The notes: generated from the sequence alone by a model not told the origin. DNA of 64,000 bases from Gammaproteobacteria bacterium UBA2675 (GCA_002354805.1 DEMH01000013.1:17017-81016), one strand, 5' to 3'. Positions 36,538-46,535 are shown, counted from the stretch's first letter. A program made the numbers and translations.

Positions 36538-37531
36538 CCGGCGCCGACTGACCAATACCCAGCACCGGAATCGGCGTATTGGCAAACAGCAGGTCGACAT
36601 CGGCCTGGCTCTGGCACTGCAGCACCTGCTCAACGACTGGCCGTTGCAGATGGTCCGCAAACATGGCGATAAACTCGTACATGTAAGCCCGCAGAACGGT
36701 GCCGCGCCGGAATCCAATGCGCGTCACACTGTAGTCGAACAAATGGCTGGCATCAAGCGCGACCAGATCGGTGTCCTTGTCACTGTCGTAAGCCATTCCA
36801 GCCACTATCCCTATGCCCATCCCGAGCCGTACATAGGTCTTGATCACATCAGCATCCGCCGCTGTGAATACCACACGCGGCTGAAGGCCCTGTGATGCGA
36901 AGGCATCATCCAGGCGCGAGCGACCGGTAAAGCCGAGCACGTAAGTAACCAGTGGAAAACGCGCCAGATCTGCCAGTGATATTTTTGAAACGCCAACCAG
37001 AGCGTGATCTTTTGGGACCAGAACCACACGATTCCATCGATAACACGGCATCATCATCAAGTCGCTGAATTTTTCCATGGCTTCGGTTGCTATCGCAAAA
37101 TCTGCCGTACCCTTGGCAGCCAGTTCGGCAATCTGTATGGGTGTCCCTTGATGCAGCTGTAGTGAGACACCTGGATACTTTTCAATAAACTGGGAAATGA
37201 CCGGCGGCAGAACATAACGACTCTGCGTGTGGGTTGTGGCCAGCGACAGACTTCCGGATGTAGCGTCACTGAACTCCGCCGCGGTGCGCTTGATATTGCC
37301 GGCCTGATGCAGCAGCTCGCGGGCCTGCGCTACGATCACTTCACCGGCCGCCGTCAGGCCGGAAATGTGTTTGCCGTTACGAACAAAAATCTGTACTCCC
37401 AGTTCGTCCTCCAGCGCCAGTATCTGTTTGCTGACACCCGATTGCGAGGTGTGCATGCGATCAGCAGCAGCTGATACATTCAGTCCACACGAAGCCACTT
37501 CGGTGATGTAACGCAACTGTTGCAGCTTCAT
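36512..37531 (-). CDS. cysB: LysR-type regulator CysB
   Basis: This is a LysR-family activator that in relatives responds to N-acetylserine and controls sulfate assimilation. The 339-residue protein has the winged helix-turn-helix near residues 18-45 (NVSAAADRMHTSQSGVSKQI) and an effector domain from about 90 on. The opening MKLQQLRYITEV and the GVSKQILALEDELG context fit CysB/Cbl. Its location beside cysH supports the assignment, and cysH, cysG and cysM are plausible targets. The effector cannot be read from sequence. Confidence 0.9.
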   Translation of the reverse strand: MKLQQLRYITEVASCGLNVSAAADRMHTSQSGVSKQILALEDELGVQIFVRNGKHISGLTAAGEVIVAQARELLHQAGNIKRTAAEFSDATSGSLSLATTHTQSRYVLPPVISQFIEKYPGVSLQLHQGTPIQIAELAAKGTADFAIATEAMEKFSDLMMMPCYRWNRVVLVPKDHALVGVSKISLADLARFPLVTYVLGFTGRSRLDDAFASQGLQPRVVFTAADADVIKTYVRLGMGIGIVAGMAYDSDKDTDLVALDASHLFDYSVTRIGFRRGTVLRAYMYEFIAMFADHLQRPVVEQVLQCQSQADVDLLFANTPIPVLGIGQSAPVSSGLLPD

Positions 37532-37536
37532 CCTGA

Positions 37537-38478
37537 TCAGTCCTTTTTGTCTGCTGTCAGCTGGGAAATATTTTCGTTGGCGACACCATGCGGTACATGT
37601 CCAGTCGCCACATGTTCACGGGCCGAGTCGCAATGTGCCTCCTGATCATCAAAAAACACATCGGCGTCAAAAGCTTTCAGGAACACACCCTTAGCCATTC
37701 CACCCAGAAACAATGACTCATCAATGCGTATATTCCAGGCTCTGAGTGTTTTCACGACCCGCTCATGGGCAGGCGCTGAACGTGCTGTGACCAGGCAGGT
37801 GCGAATCGGGGAAAGCCCTGGCGGAAACTGCATCTGCAATTGCTGCAAAGCCGCCAGAAAGGGTTTGAACGGACCGCCCGACAGCGGCTGATTGGCTGAC
37901 TTCTTTTCGCTTTTGGCAAAGGCCTCGAGACCCTGCGACTTGTAGATCCGTTCTGCCTCATCCGAAAAAAGCACGGCGTCCCCGTCAAACGCAAATTTGA
38001 CTTGCGTATCACTGGCAGCCTGCGGGGCTGATGGCAGAATTGTAGCTGCTGCCACACCCTGCTCCAGCGCCTGACGCACGTCGGCGCCATCCATGGAAAG
38101 AAACAGATGACAGTTAAAGGGAGAAATATACCGGTATGGACTCATGCCGCCGGAAAAGGCAGCACGAATGATGGGCAGCCCATAATGCTCAATGGAATTA
38201 AAAACCCGCAAACCAGTGTCGGCACTGTTGCGAGACAGCAGAATCACCTCAACCCGCTGTGTATCGAGCAATGTATTCAAATGCAGCAGCTTTTTGACCA
38301 GATTAAATGCGCCACCAGGCTGCAGCGGTTCATTCTCATGTTCGATCTGGTATTGCTGATAGGCTTCCAGGCCCTGTTCTTCATAGATCACATGACTGTC
38401 ATTCAAATCAAACAGCGCACGGGATGATATGGCGATAACCAGTTTGTCCACGGCCTGTTGTACTCGGGTCTGCGCCAT
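37537..38478 (-). CDS. 5'-nucleotidase family protein
   Basis: This 313-residue cytoplasmic protein belongs to the 5'-nucleotidase family related to animal cytosolic NT5C1. It would dephosphorylate nucleoside monophosphates, probably AMP or IMP. The start at 38478 is chosen for its AGGGAA site; the longer in-frame ORF adds an unlikely 25 residues. HAD-like acidic segments are visible as RALFDLNDSH near 20-29 and FAFDGDAVLFSDEAE near 163-177. It is six bases upstream of the cysB end and divergent from the patatin gene. Confidence 0.83.
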   Translation of the reverse strand: MAQTRVQQAVDKLVIAISSRALFDLNDSHVIYEEQGLEAYQQYQIEHENEPLQPGGAFNLVKKLLHLNTLLDTQRVEVILLSRNSADTGLRVFNSIEHYGLPIIRAAFSGGMSPYRYISPFNCHLFLSMDGADVRQALEQGVAAATILPSAPQAASDTQVKFAFDGDAVLFSDEAERIYKSQGLEAFAKSEKKSANQPLSGGPFKPFLAALQQLQMQFPPGLSPIRTCLVTARSAPAHERVVKTLRAWNIRIDESLFLGGMAKGVFLKAFDADVFFDDQEAHCDSAREHVATGHVPHGVANENISQLTADKKD

Positions 38479-38546
38479 AAAGTTCCCTGTCGTATGCAAA
38501 TACCTAGCGAGTCGGTAGAATTTGTTCTGGTTGCGAAGAGAATCAT

Positions 38547-39695
38547 ATGACAAGCGAACGTTCTGTTAAACAACAATCCCCACAAAAGTCATCACCAGCC
38601 ATAGCGCTGGTGCTGTCCGGTGGTGGTGCCAGGGCTGCCTATCAGGTTGGAGCACTGCGCGGCATCGCACGTTTACTGGATAAAGATGCCCCCAATCCTT
38701 TCAGTATTATATCCGGCACCTCAGCCGGCGCGCTCAATGCCACGGGCCTGGCCACCCATGCACACCGTCTGCGCACCGGCATCCGTGTGCTTGAATATAT
38801 CTGGGGAAATATTCAGAGCGATCAGATATACAGACTGGATTCTGCGGGCCTGATCAGCAGCGCCTCGAACTGGGTCTTTTCGTTTCTTAGCAACCGTGGA
38901 CGGCGCGTGCCGGCATCACTGCTCGACAACTCGCCTCTGGAAGAGCTTCTCAGGCAGGTGCTAAGGCTGGAGCGGATCAATGCCAACATGGAAGCGGGTT
39001 ACCTGGACAGTCTGGTGGTCACCGCTTCTGGTTATACCAGTGGTAATTCAGTTTCATTTTTTCAGTCGGTCAACAACATCAAAAACTGGTCACGTGCTCA
39101 TCGCGTCGGGATTCGCACTGAGCTGCGTCACATGCACCTGCTTGCCTCTACAGCAATACCCACACTTTTCCCGGCAGTAAGAATTGAGCAGCAATATTAC
39201 GGCGACGGCGCAATCCGCCAGTTGGCGCCCCTGAGTCCTGCCATTCACCTGGGAGCTGATCGCATACTGGCAATTGGCGTCAGCGGTGCAGCTACACGCC
39301 GGGATCCGCATCCGGAGCAGCTTGTCCAGCCCTCTTTGTCGCAGATAATCGGACATGTACTTAACAGTGCATTCGTCGACACGCTTGAAAGTGATATGGC
39401 CGTGCTTGAGCGCTACAACCAGTTGCTGCCCTACTGTACAGACCAGGAGTCACTGGGCATACGTCCAGTCAAGTTGCTTGATATCACGCCGAGTCAGGAT
39501 CTGAATCGACTGGCTGAGGATTACTTTACATCCCTGCCACGAACAATACGCATGTTCATTCGCGACACAAATTCCAGTTCAATTGCCAGTCTGCTGATGT
39601 TCGAGAAGGGATATTGCAAACAACTCATGGATCTTGGCATCGCGGATGCCATGGCAAAACGCGAGCAGATCCATGAGTTCTTCATTAACTATTAG
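38547..39695 (+). CDS. Patatin-like phospholipase
   Basis: This 382-residue protein has the patatin catalytic dyad: the oxyanion motif SGGGARAAYQ (24-33), nucleophile S59 in GTSAG, and D220 in DGA. It would deacylate phospholipids or neutral lipids; the target is unknown. No signal peptide is seen. C-terminal residues from about 240 on are family-typical for bacterial DUF3336-lacking patatins. Its stop codon overlaps the stop of the convergent torF-type porin gene. Confidence 0.88.
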   Translation: MTSERSVKQQSPQKSSPAIALVLSGGGARAAYQVGALRGIARLLDKDAPNPFSIISGTSAGALNATGLATHAHRLRTGIRVLEYIWGNIQSDQIYRLDSAGLISSASNWVFSFLSNRGRRVPASLLDNSPLEELLRQVLRLERINANMEAGYLDSLVVTASGYTSGNSVSFFQSVNNIKNWSRAHRVGIRTELRHMHLLASTAIPTLFPAVRIEQQYYGDGAIRQLAPLSPAIHLGADRILAIGVSGAATRRDPHPEQLVQPSLSQIIGHVLNSAFVDTLESDMAVLERYNQLLPYCTDQESLGIRPVKLLDITPSQDLNRLAEDYFTSLPRTIRMFIRDTNSSSIASLLMFEKGYCKQLMDLGIADAMAKREQIHEFFINY

Positions 39696-40438
39696 AAAGA
39701 ATAACCAAAACCGATGATGATTTTGTCTTCCTGGCTGATACCGTTACGATCTTTGCCACCCACGATGTAGGTTGCAAACATTTCGGCTGGCAGGTCAGCC
39801 ATCGCTTTGGTCAGGCTGATGTCCAGGCTGCGGAAGGCACCGCTTTCAGCAGTAGCAGGAATGAAATCACCGCTGTCTTCGTAGGTTGCATAGCTGGCAG
39901 TGATGCCCAGACCGAAACCTTCGCCCAGATCAAAGCCAGTGCCCACAGTGAAGAACATGTCGCCCTGGTTGGACCATGTTACGTCTTCCGCCATGTAGTG
40001 CATGCCGAAATCAATACCGCCGAAGCTCAGGCCCAGGTATGGTTCCAGGCCGCTGGCATCTGAGTCATCCATGTACCAGTAGTACAGAGCACCGATGTCG
40101 TAAGACAGGCCACCAGCTTCGCCAGAGAAACCACCGTACAGATCGTTCTCAACAGTAGTTCCCAGATTCGGAGAACCGTAACCCAGGTTGGATGCCCACC
40201 AGCCGGCGTAGAAACCAGAGTCTGAGGTCAGATCCAGACCACCCTGAACGGCAGCGCCATCGTTTTCTGAGGCGTTGGTAATGCCGCGGAATACGTAACC
40301 GGATGCAACGCCAATGTTCCCGCTGATATCTACTTCAGCCTGGGCAGGCGCCGCTGCAAATACGCTGGCAGCTGCCAACAGGGCACTGGCGCCCACTGCT
40401 GCCAGTTTGCTTTTTACCGCTACGTTTAAGTCCTGCAT
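39692..40438 (-). CDS. TorF-family putative outer-membrane porin
   Basis: This is a predicted outer-membrane beta-barrel of the TorF type. The ATG at 40438 is supported by CAGGAGTGA. The 248-residue precursor has a signal peptide (ending FAAAPAQA at about residue 34), then the typical VDISGNIGVASGYVFRGIT opening, alternating strands rich in Gly, Tyr and Trp, and a terminal Phe (GFGYSF) as required for BAM assembly. The substrate is unknown. The gene is alone on its strand, with convergent patatin at its end. Confidence 0.88.
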   Translation of the reverse strand: MQDLNVAVKSKLAAVGASALLAAASVFAAAPAQAEVDISGNIGVASGYVFRGITNASENDGAAVQGGLDLTSDSGFYAGWWASNLGYGSPNLGTTVENDLYGGFSGEAGGLSYDIGALYYWYMDDSDASGLEPYLGLSFGGIDFGMHYMAEDVTWSNQGDMFFTVGTGFDLGEGFGLGITASYATYEDSGDFIPATAESGAFRSLDISLTKAMADLPAEMFATYIVGGKDRNGISQEDKIIIGFGYSF

Positions 40439-40689
40439 AGTGTTCACTCCTGATTCACCTATTAGTGCTTGATAGTAAGTCGTCTCTTGATGGGCCCGGG
40501 TATCCTTTTGGATTCTTCTTTGCCGAACCTGTGCGGTATACAGCAATAGCTGTGCCAGCTTCTATTTTTAGCTTCATAACAAAGACTTATACGGTATTCA
40601 GCGTAGAAATGACGTAGATGGGGCAGAGACGCCCGCCCAGGGCGCACCACTTTAGTGCATTAAGAGAGGGGGTTGCGCTGTTATGGCGC
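40439..40689. other. Leader/promoter region of the TorF-type porin gene
   Basis: The roughly 250 bases upstream of the porin start (minus strand) contain no supported ORF. They must include its promoter, but I see no clear -35/-10 pair. Confidence 0.3.
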
Positions 40690-40714
40690 CAGTGTGCACA
40701 ATGGTGGCACACTG
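40690..40714 (-). terminator. Possible terminator after the YebE-like gene
   Basis: CAGTGTGC (40690-40697) and GCACACTG (40707-40714) form an 8-bp stem with a nine-base loop, eleven bases after the YebE-like stop. There is no T-run, so it is weak as an intrinsic terminator. Confidence 0.4.
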
Positions 40715-40724
40715 ACGTGGACAA

Positions 40725-41420
40725 TCATGACAATTGATGGTCCAGATGGGCGACCAGTTCAGCGGGCAGTTGCAGGCGATGGGCGAGTACTTCCAGATAT
40801 GCGCGCTCAGCCGGATGATCGACATCAATGGCTGCGCGCGATACCAGATAGACTTCTGAGGCCTGCTCAATTCCCTGGGCGCCCGCAACCAGTGCATCCA
40901 GATCAACCGGCTTGCGCAAGGCGTCGAACACAAACCCTTTGCTTTCCGCGTCCAGCGACATTTTTTCTACCTGCTCAAAAATGGCGCTCTGTTCCTGTGC
41001 ATCAATATGCCCATCGGCCTTGGCGGCTGCAATCATCGCTGTTATCAACGTGAGCGAAAAATTCTGACTGGCCGGCGAGTGGTCAGCATTGGGCAGGAAT
41101 TTTGGATCTACATTGTTCATGTCAGCCGGTGAAGCCACTGGAGCGGTGGCCACCTGTTTGCCCTGCTGCCAGTTTTGATACGCTTTATAGGCAAGCGCAC
41201 CTGCCGCGGCTGCGCCACCGTAGCCAATCATGCCGCCGGCCATCTTGCGCATTTTTTTATTGCCAACCAGCAGACCCAGAATACCGCCGGCCGCCGCACC
41301 TTTGACAAAGCTGCCCTTGCCGGCGCCGCCCTGCCCCAAGCCGCCCATGCCAGCTTGCCCCTGAGATGTGTTTTGCCCACTGCCCAAAAACTGTTCAAAC
41401 AAACGGTTCGTATCTATCAC
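40725..41420 (-). CDS. YebE-like DUF533 / TerB-fold protein
   Basis: This 231-residue protein has a Gly/Gln-rich N-terminus (about 15-40), one hydrophobic Gly/Ala-rich segment (about 65-82), and a C-terminal TerB-like helical domain (about 120-228) with ADGHIDAQEQSAI near 135-147. It is similar in plan to E. coli YebE, an inner-membrane protein of unknown function under envelope-stress control. It lies alone between the porin and map, on the opposite strand to map. Confidence 0.85.
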   Translation of the reverse strand: MIDTNRLFEQFLGSGQNTSQGQAGMGGLGQGGAGKGSFVKGAAAGGILGLLVGNKKMRKMAGGMIGYGGAAAAGALAYKAYQNWQQGKQVATAPVASPADMNNVDPKFLPNADHSPASQNFSLTLITAMIAAAKADGHIDAQEQSAIFEQVEKMSLDAESKGFVFDALRKPVDLDALVAGAQGIEQASEVYLVSRAAIDVDHPAERAYLEVLAHRLQLPAELVAHLDHQLS

Positions 41421-41564
41421 TGCTGACTCCTCTTATGGGTTTGGCATGCTTCGACGATCATGCAATTAGCCGTATTACGTTGTCAGGGACCGGCGGATGG
41501 CGGGTTTCCCTTCCCAGTGTAAAAACATACAATAGTGGCCTTCGAGTATACAGAGAGCAGTAGC

Positions 41565-42338
41565 ATGGCGGTATCGATAAAGACGGCAGACGATATCCAG
41601 AAAATGCGGGTGGCCGGCAGGCTGGCTGCAGAGGTTCTGGAGATGATTGGGGAACATGTCAAACCGGGAATCAGTACCGGCGAGCTGGACCGCATCTGTC
41701 ACGACTATATTGTGAACGTCCAGCAGGCGGTACCCGCCCCACTGAACTACAATGGCTTTCCAAAATCCATCTGTACCTCTCTGAATCACGTGGTCTGCCA
41801 CGGCATTCCCAGTGACAGCAAGATTCTCAAAAACGGTGATATCCTGAACATCGACATCACCGTCATCAAGGACGGCTTTCACGGTGATACCAGCAAAATG
41901 TTCCTTGTCGGCGAGGTCGCTCCGCACGCCAAACGGCTGATCAACGTCACGCAGGAATGCCTGTACAAGGCCATCGCGCTGGTCCGTCCCGGTGTTCGGC
42001 TGGGCGATATTGGTCATGTCATTCAGGTTCATGCCGAGAGCAACAACTACTCGGTAGTCCGCGAATATTGCGGTCACGGCATTGGTCGGATCTTTCACGA
42101 AGACCCGCAGGTTCTCCACTATGGCAAACCCGACACCGGGCTAGTGTTACAGGAAGGCATGACCTTCACCATCGAGCCGATGATCAACCTGGGCGCTCGC
42201 CATACCAAGTTATCGAAAGCAGACGGCTGGACAGTGACTACCAAGGACCGGCGCCTGTCCGCGCAGTGGGAACACACCCTGGCAGTGACCCCAGATGGCT
42301 GTGAAGTGCTGACCAGGCGCCACGAAGAATCTTTCTGA
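41565..42338 (+). CDS. map: Methionine aminopeptidase, type I
   Basis: Map removes the initiator Met from new proteins. The ATG at 41565 gives 257 residues. The active site is complete: H79, metal ligands D97 (NIDITV), D108 (HGDTSKMF), H171 (GHGIGRIFH), E204 (TIEPMI) and the last Glu in AQWEHTLAVT near 235. The ribosome site is weak and an in-frame GTG lies 30 bases upstream. It is followed 22 bases later by glnD, the same order as in Pseudomonas. Confidence 0.96.
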   Translation: MAVSIKTADDIQKMRVAGRLAAEVLEMIGEHVKPGISTGELDRICHDYIVNVQQAVPAPLNYNGFPKSICTSLNHVVCHGIPSDSKILKNGDILNIDITVIKDGFHGDTSKMFLVGEVAPHAKRLINVTQECLYKAIALVRPGVRLGDIGHVIQVHAESNNYSVVREYCGHGIGRIFHEDPQVLHYGKPDTGLVLQEGMTFTIEPMINLGARHTKLSKADGWTVTTKDRRLSAQWEHTLAVTPDGCEVLTRRHEESF

Positions 42339-42360
42339 ATTCTCTGACAGGAACCAATGC

Positions 42361-45084
42361 ATGAGCACTACCCCCACGCCCGGCCTCTCGACGACACCGG
42401 CCGACGCAACAATCGATGCCGCCGAACTTGAGCTGTGGGACCCGGCCAGCATTGAACAGCGCCTTGCTAATGGTGAGCCGGCCATCACAGTTTTCAAAGA
42501 CGCACTGAACAATGCCCGGCAGGAACTGGATCGACTGTATCGCGCCGGCGCCGAGATCAGCCCGTTGATCACAGGCCGTGCCCGCTTCATGGATCAGCTG
42601 ATCAAGCGCGCCTGGCAACAGTTTGACTGGCAGCACCCTGAGGACATCGCCTTGCTGGCTGTCGGCGGATACGGTCGTGGGGAACTGCACCCGCATTCAG
42701 ATATCGACCTGCTGTTATTGATGCGCAAGGACCATGGCAATGCCAATCGCCAGACACTGAGCGCTTTTTTCACATTCCTGTGGGACATCAATCTGGAGAT
42801 AGGTCAGAGTCTGCGCACGATCAGCCAGTGCCGTGATGAAGCCATCAAGGACATCACTGTCACGACCAGTCTGATGGAATCGCGGACTATTGTTGGTCCG
42901 GATTCATTGCGTGATGAAATGATCGCTGTAACACAGGCAGATGATGTCTGGCCGGCACGAGAGTTTTTTACTGCCAAACGCGACGAACAGATAGCCCGCC
43001 ACAAAAAGTACTATGACATTGACTACGCTCTGGAGCCGAATGTCAAAACGTCTCCGGGCGGACTGAGGGACATTCAGACCATTGGCTGGATTGCGAAACG
43101 TCATTACGACGCAGACACTCTTCAGGATCTGGTCGAGCTGGGTTTCCTGCAGCCTTACGAATATGAACAACTGCGCCGCGGTGAAGCCCTGCTCTGGAAA
43201 CTTCGCTACGGCCTGCATCTGCTCGCCGGACGTAAAGAAGATCGACTGCTGTTTGACAAGCAGCGGGATCTGGCCAGCATGTTCGGTTATGAAGACGATA
43301 AAAAAAGCCTGGCTGTCGAAAAGCTGATGCAGGAATACTATCGTGCTGTTGCGATGTTGCGTGTGCTGAATGATGTGTTGCTGCAGCACTTCGACGAAGT
43401 CATTCTGCGCGCCAGTGAAAAGGCAGAAATCACCAAAATCAACAGCCGCTTTCAGATCCGCAATAATTATATTGAGGTCTGTAATGACAATGTATTCCAG
43501 AAGTTTCCTTTTGCCCTGATGGAAATTTTTGTGCTGATGGCACAGAACCCGGAGATCAAGGGTGTTCGTGCATCCACCATCCGTCTGATACGTGAATACC
43601 GAACGCTGATTGATGAGAAATTCCGTAACGACATCAGAAACACCAGCCTGTTCATGGAGCTGATGCGCTCACCTCACGACCTGACAGCACAGCTTAGGCG
43701 TATGGCGCGTTACGGCGTGCTGGGCAGGTATCTGCCAGAGTTTGGAGCCATCACTGGCAAAATGCAGCATGACCTGTTTCACATCTACACGGTGGATGCC
43801 CACACACTGCAGGTAGTCGAAAACATGAAGCGCTTTCGCCAGCCTGAGGCGGAAGAAAACTTCCCGATCGCCGCCCACATAGCGCATCGACTGCCCAAAA
43901 TCGAGCTGCTTTATATTGCCGGCCTTTACCACGACATTGCCAAGGGACGCGGTGGCGATCACTCGACACTGGGCATGGTAGACGCCAACGAGTTCTGTCA
44001 GCGCCACCACCTTAGCGCCTGGGACGCCAAGCTGGTCAGCTGGCTGATCGGCAAGCATCTGCTGATGTCGATGACAGCACAACGCAAAGATATTTCGGAC
44101 CCGGAAGTGATCCACGACTTTGCCCTGGAAGTCGGCGACAAACTGCACCTGGATTATCTATATGCGCTGACTGTGGCTGACATCAACGCCACCAATCCAA
44201 CACTCTGGAACGCCTGGCGCGCATCTTTATTGCGTCAGCTTTACCTGAGCACCAAAAAGGCTCTACGCCGCGGACTGGAAAATCCGATCGACCGCGCCGA
44301 CCGCATCAAGGACAAGCAGGAAAGTGCACTGCTGAAACTTCATGACAAGGGTGTCGACGACAAGATGGTGCAATCCATCTGGCAGAATACTGACGACGAA
44401 TATTTTGTGCGTGAGTCTGCTGCCAATATTGTATGGCATACTGAATCGATCGCCAGACACCTGAAGGAACATCCTGACCAGACAACGCTGGTGCTGGTCC
44501 AGGATACAGCAGACACTCTGGCTGAAGGTGCCACGCATATTTTTATCTACACTGTTAACCGTAGCTACCTGTTTGCCAGCAGCGCTGCGGCCATGGAACA
44601 GCTGGGTCTGAATATTCAGGACGCGCGCATTTTTACATCGTCCAAAAACTACTGTATGAACACCTATTCCGTGCTGGAGAGTGATGGTACTCCGATCGGT
44701 AACAATCCGCGCCGCATCAAAGAAATCAAACAACTTCTAAGTGAGTATCTGGCCGAACCATCCGCTCACCTGCGAGTCGCGAAGAAACGTCAGTCACGTA
44801 AACTGCAGCATTTTGGTCAGCAGATAGAAACAGATCTGATCAACCGGGACGGCCAGGGCTGGTCGACGCTCGAAGTTAACTGTATCGACAAACCCGGCAT
44901 TCTGGCCGGAATTGGCAAAGTGTTTGCCGAGCAGTCAATTCAGTTGCTCAATGCCCGCATTGCGACACTGGGCGAACGCGTGGAAGACCTGTTTTTTATT
45001 GCGGACGCCAACGACCAGCCGATCACTGATGAGGCCCAGATCAACCGGCTCAAGGAAGCCCTGCAGCAGGAGCTCAGCCTGTGA
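42361..45084 (+). CDS. glnD: PII uridylyltransferase / uridylyl-removing enzyme GlnD
   Basis: GlnD senses glutamine and modifies PII proteins, linking nitrogen status to glutamine synthetase and NtrBC. The 907-residue protein has the nucleotidyltransferase motif GGYGRGELHPHSDIDLLLL (about 101-119), the HD phosphohydrolase motif YHDIAKGRGGDHS (about 522-534) and two C-terminal ACT domains (about 710-790 and 835-905) for glutamine sensing. It is full length. The stop overlaps the GTG start of the next gene by four bases. Confidence 0.96.
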   Translation: MSTTPTPGLSTTPADATIDAAELELWDPASIEQRLANGEPAITVFKDALNNARQELDRLYRAGAEISPLITGRARFMDQLIKRAWQQFDWQHPEDIALLAVGGYGRGELHPHSDIDLLLLMRKDHGNANRQTLSAFFTFLWDINLEIGQSLRTISQCRDEAIKDITVTTSLMESRTIVGPDSLRDEMIAVTQADDVWPAREFFTAKRDEQIARHKKYYDIDYALEPNVKTSPGGLRDIQTIGWIAKRHYDADTLQDLVELGFLQPYEYEQLRRGEALLWKLRYGLHLLAGRKEDRLLFDKQRDLASMFGYEDDKKSLAVEKLMQEYYRAVAMLRVLNDVLLQHFDEVILRASEKAEITKINSRFQIRNNYIEVCNDNVFQKFPFALMEIFVLMAQNPEIKGVRASTIRLIREYRTLIDEKFRNDIRNTSLFMELMRSPHDLTAQLRRMARYGVLGRYLPEFGAITGKMQHDLFHIYTVDAHTLQVVENMKRFRQPEAEENFPIAAHIAHRLPKIELLYIAGLYHDIAKGRGGDHSTLGMVDANEFCQRHHLSAWDAKLVSWLIGKHLLMSMTAQRKDISDPEVIHDFALEVGDKLHLDYLYALTVADINATNPTLWNAWRASLLRQLYLSTKKALRRGLENPIDRADRIKDKQESALLKLHDKGVDDKMVQSIWQNTDDEYFVRESAANIVWHTESIARHLKEHPDQTTLVLVQDTADTLAEGATHIFIYTVNRSYLFASSAAAMEQLGLNIQDARIFTSSKNYCMNTYSVLESDGTPIGNNPRRIKEIKQLLSEYLAEPSAHLRVAKKRQSRKLQHFGQQIETDLINRDGQGWSTLEVNCIDKPGILAGIGKVFAEQSIQLLNARIATLGERVEDLFFIADANDQPITDEAQINRLKEALQQELSL

Positions 45085-45431
45085 TCACGATCTACGGAAT
45101 CAGCAACTGTGATACGGTCAAAAAGTCTCGCCGCCACCTAGAACAGAACAATATCGACTATCACTTCCATGATTTTCGTAAAGATGGTCTTGATGACGCG
45201 TTGTTACAGCAACTGCTGGCCAACTTCAGTCCAGAGACTCTGATCAACAAGCGTGGAACAACCTGGCGGCAATTGACGCCCGAGCAACAGCAGACAATCA
45301 TGGATCCGCGGCTCGCCGCCAGTCTGCTGGCACAGTTTCCAGCCATTATCCGCCGTCCTGTCATTCGCAGCGGCAGTAATGAATGGGCGATCGGATTCGA
45401 CAGCCTGACGGCACTGACCTCTCCTTCCTGA
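45081..45431 (+). CDS. ArsC/Spx family protein, YffB-like
   Basis: This 116-residue thioredoxin-fold protein belongs to the ArsC family. The single N-terminal Cys is C10 in ISNCDTVKKSR, as in YffB-like proteins, which act as glutathione-dependent thiol reductases rather than true arsenate reductases. TLINKRGTTWRQL near 53-65 and RRPVIR near 93 are family motifs. It starts with GTG overlapping glnD (GTGA) and precedes dapD, as yffB precedes dapE in E. coli. No ars genes are nearby. Confidence 0.88.
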   Translation: MITIYGISNCDTVKKSRRHLEQNNIDYHFHDFRKDGLDDALLQQLLANFSPETLINKRGTTWRQLTPEQQQTIMDPRLAASLLAQFPAIIRRPVIRSGSNEWAIGFDSLTALTSPS

Positions 45432-45491
45432 GCCCTGCAACAACGGGCAGTTAGAGAATTGACATAAAAGAGCACCACAAAGGAAATGAAT

Positions 45492-46523
45492 ATGACAACA
45501 AACGCCTTGCACAGCTTTGCACTGGGATTGGCCACCACTGACTCAGCCGAAAACATCATCGAGGTGTATTACCCGACGCCCGTGCTGAATCCTGCGCCAG
45601 AGCTGGTCGCCGGGATCGCCGCTGCGGTCGATTACAAAGGCGGCAATCAGTGCGTCAAATTGACAGAAAAGCAGCTGGAGCAGATTCAGGGAGATGCCGC
45701 CAACCCATTCGATCAGTCTGTCACAGCCGCTATTCGCAGCAGCGGGCGTCGAGTCGTGGCAACATTTCTGGCATCAGACAGCGTGCCTGCCTCGGTCGGT
45801 GAGGTTTATCTCAAACTTCACCTGCTTTCGCATCGCCTGTGCCGCCCACACACGGTAAACCTGCAGGGTGCTTTTGGTGTGTTGCGCAATATTGCCTGGA
45901 CCAATGAGGGTGCCATCGCAGTTGAAGAGCTCGCGGCACGTCAGTTAAAGGCGCGCGCCGAAGGCCGCACGCTCGATGTAATGTCCGTCGACAAGTTTCC
46001 CAAGATGTGTAACTACGTTGTACCGAATGGCGTCAGAATCGCCGATACAGCCCGTGTCCGCCTGGGTGCTTATGTCGGCGAAGGCACAACCGTGATGCAT
46101 GAAGGCTTCATCAACTTTAATGCCGGTACAGAAGGCACTGCCATGATTGAAGGCAGAATTTCTGCAGGGGTTGTAATTGGTACGGGCAGCGATCTGGGTG
46201 GAGGATGTTCGACCATGGGCACTCTCTCCGGTGGTGGCACGGCAATCATTTCGGTCGGCAAAGATTGTCTGATTGGCGCCAACGCAGGTATCGGTATCGC
46301 ACTGGGCGACCGGTGTATCGTCGAAGCCGGTCTGTACGTTACTGGCGGTACAAAGGTCAGTCTGCTGGACAATGAAGGCGAGCTGGTCGAACTGATCAAG
46401 GCGCGCGAACTCTCGGGTAAAAGTGATCTGTTGTTCCGACGCAATTCGCAGACCGGTGCTGTCGAATGCAAAAGCAACAAGACCCGTATCGCACTGAACG
46501 AAGACCTGCACAGCCACAATTGA
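45492..46523 (+). CDS. dapD: Tetrahydrodipicolinate N-succinyltransferase
   Basis: DapD succinylates tetrahydrodipicolinate in the lysine/meso-diaminopimelate pathway. The ATG at 45492 is preferred because AGGA is seven bases ahead; an ATG two codons earlier is too close. The 343-residue product is the long form found in Pseudomonas, with a left-handed beta-helix of hexapeptide repeats (about 175-300: RIADTARVRLGAYVGEGT, GSDLGGGCSTMG, GANAGIGIALGD). It precedes dapE, the enzyme that removes the succinyl group. Confidence 0.95.
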   Translation: MTTNALHSFALGLATTDSAENIIEVYYPTPVLNPAPELVAGIAAAVDYKGGNQCVKLTEKQLEQIQGDAANPFDQSVTAAIRSSGRRVVATFLASDSVPASVGEVYLKLHLLSHRLCRPHTVNLQGAFGVLRNIAWTNEGAIAVEELAARQLKARAEGRTLDVMSVDKFPKMCNYVVPNGVRIADTARVRLGAYVGEGTTVMHEGFINFNAGTEGTAMIEGRISAGVVIGTGSDLGGGCSTMGTLSGGGTAIISVGKDCLIGANAGIGIALGDRCIVEAGLYVTGGTKVSLLDNEGELVELIKARELSGKSDLLFRRNSQTGAVECKSNKTRIALNEDLHSHN

Positions 46524-46535
46524 GCAACTGACACT

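Noticed and set aside
45081..45431. A true arsenate reductase (ArsC)
   Set aside because: The motifs and the position next to dapD fit the YffB branch, and no other arsenic genes are near.
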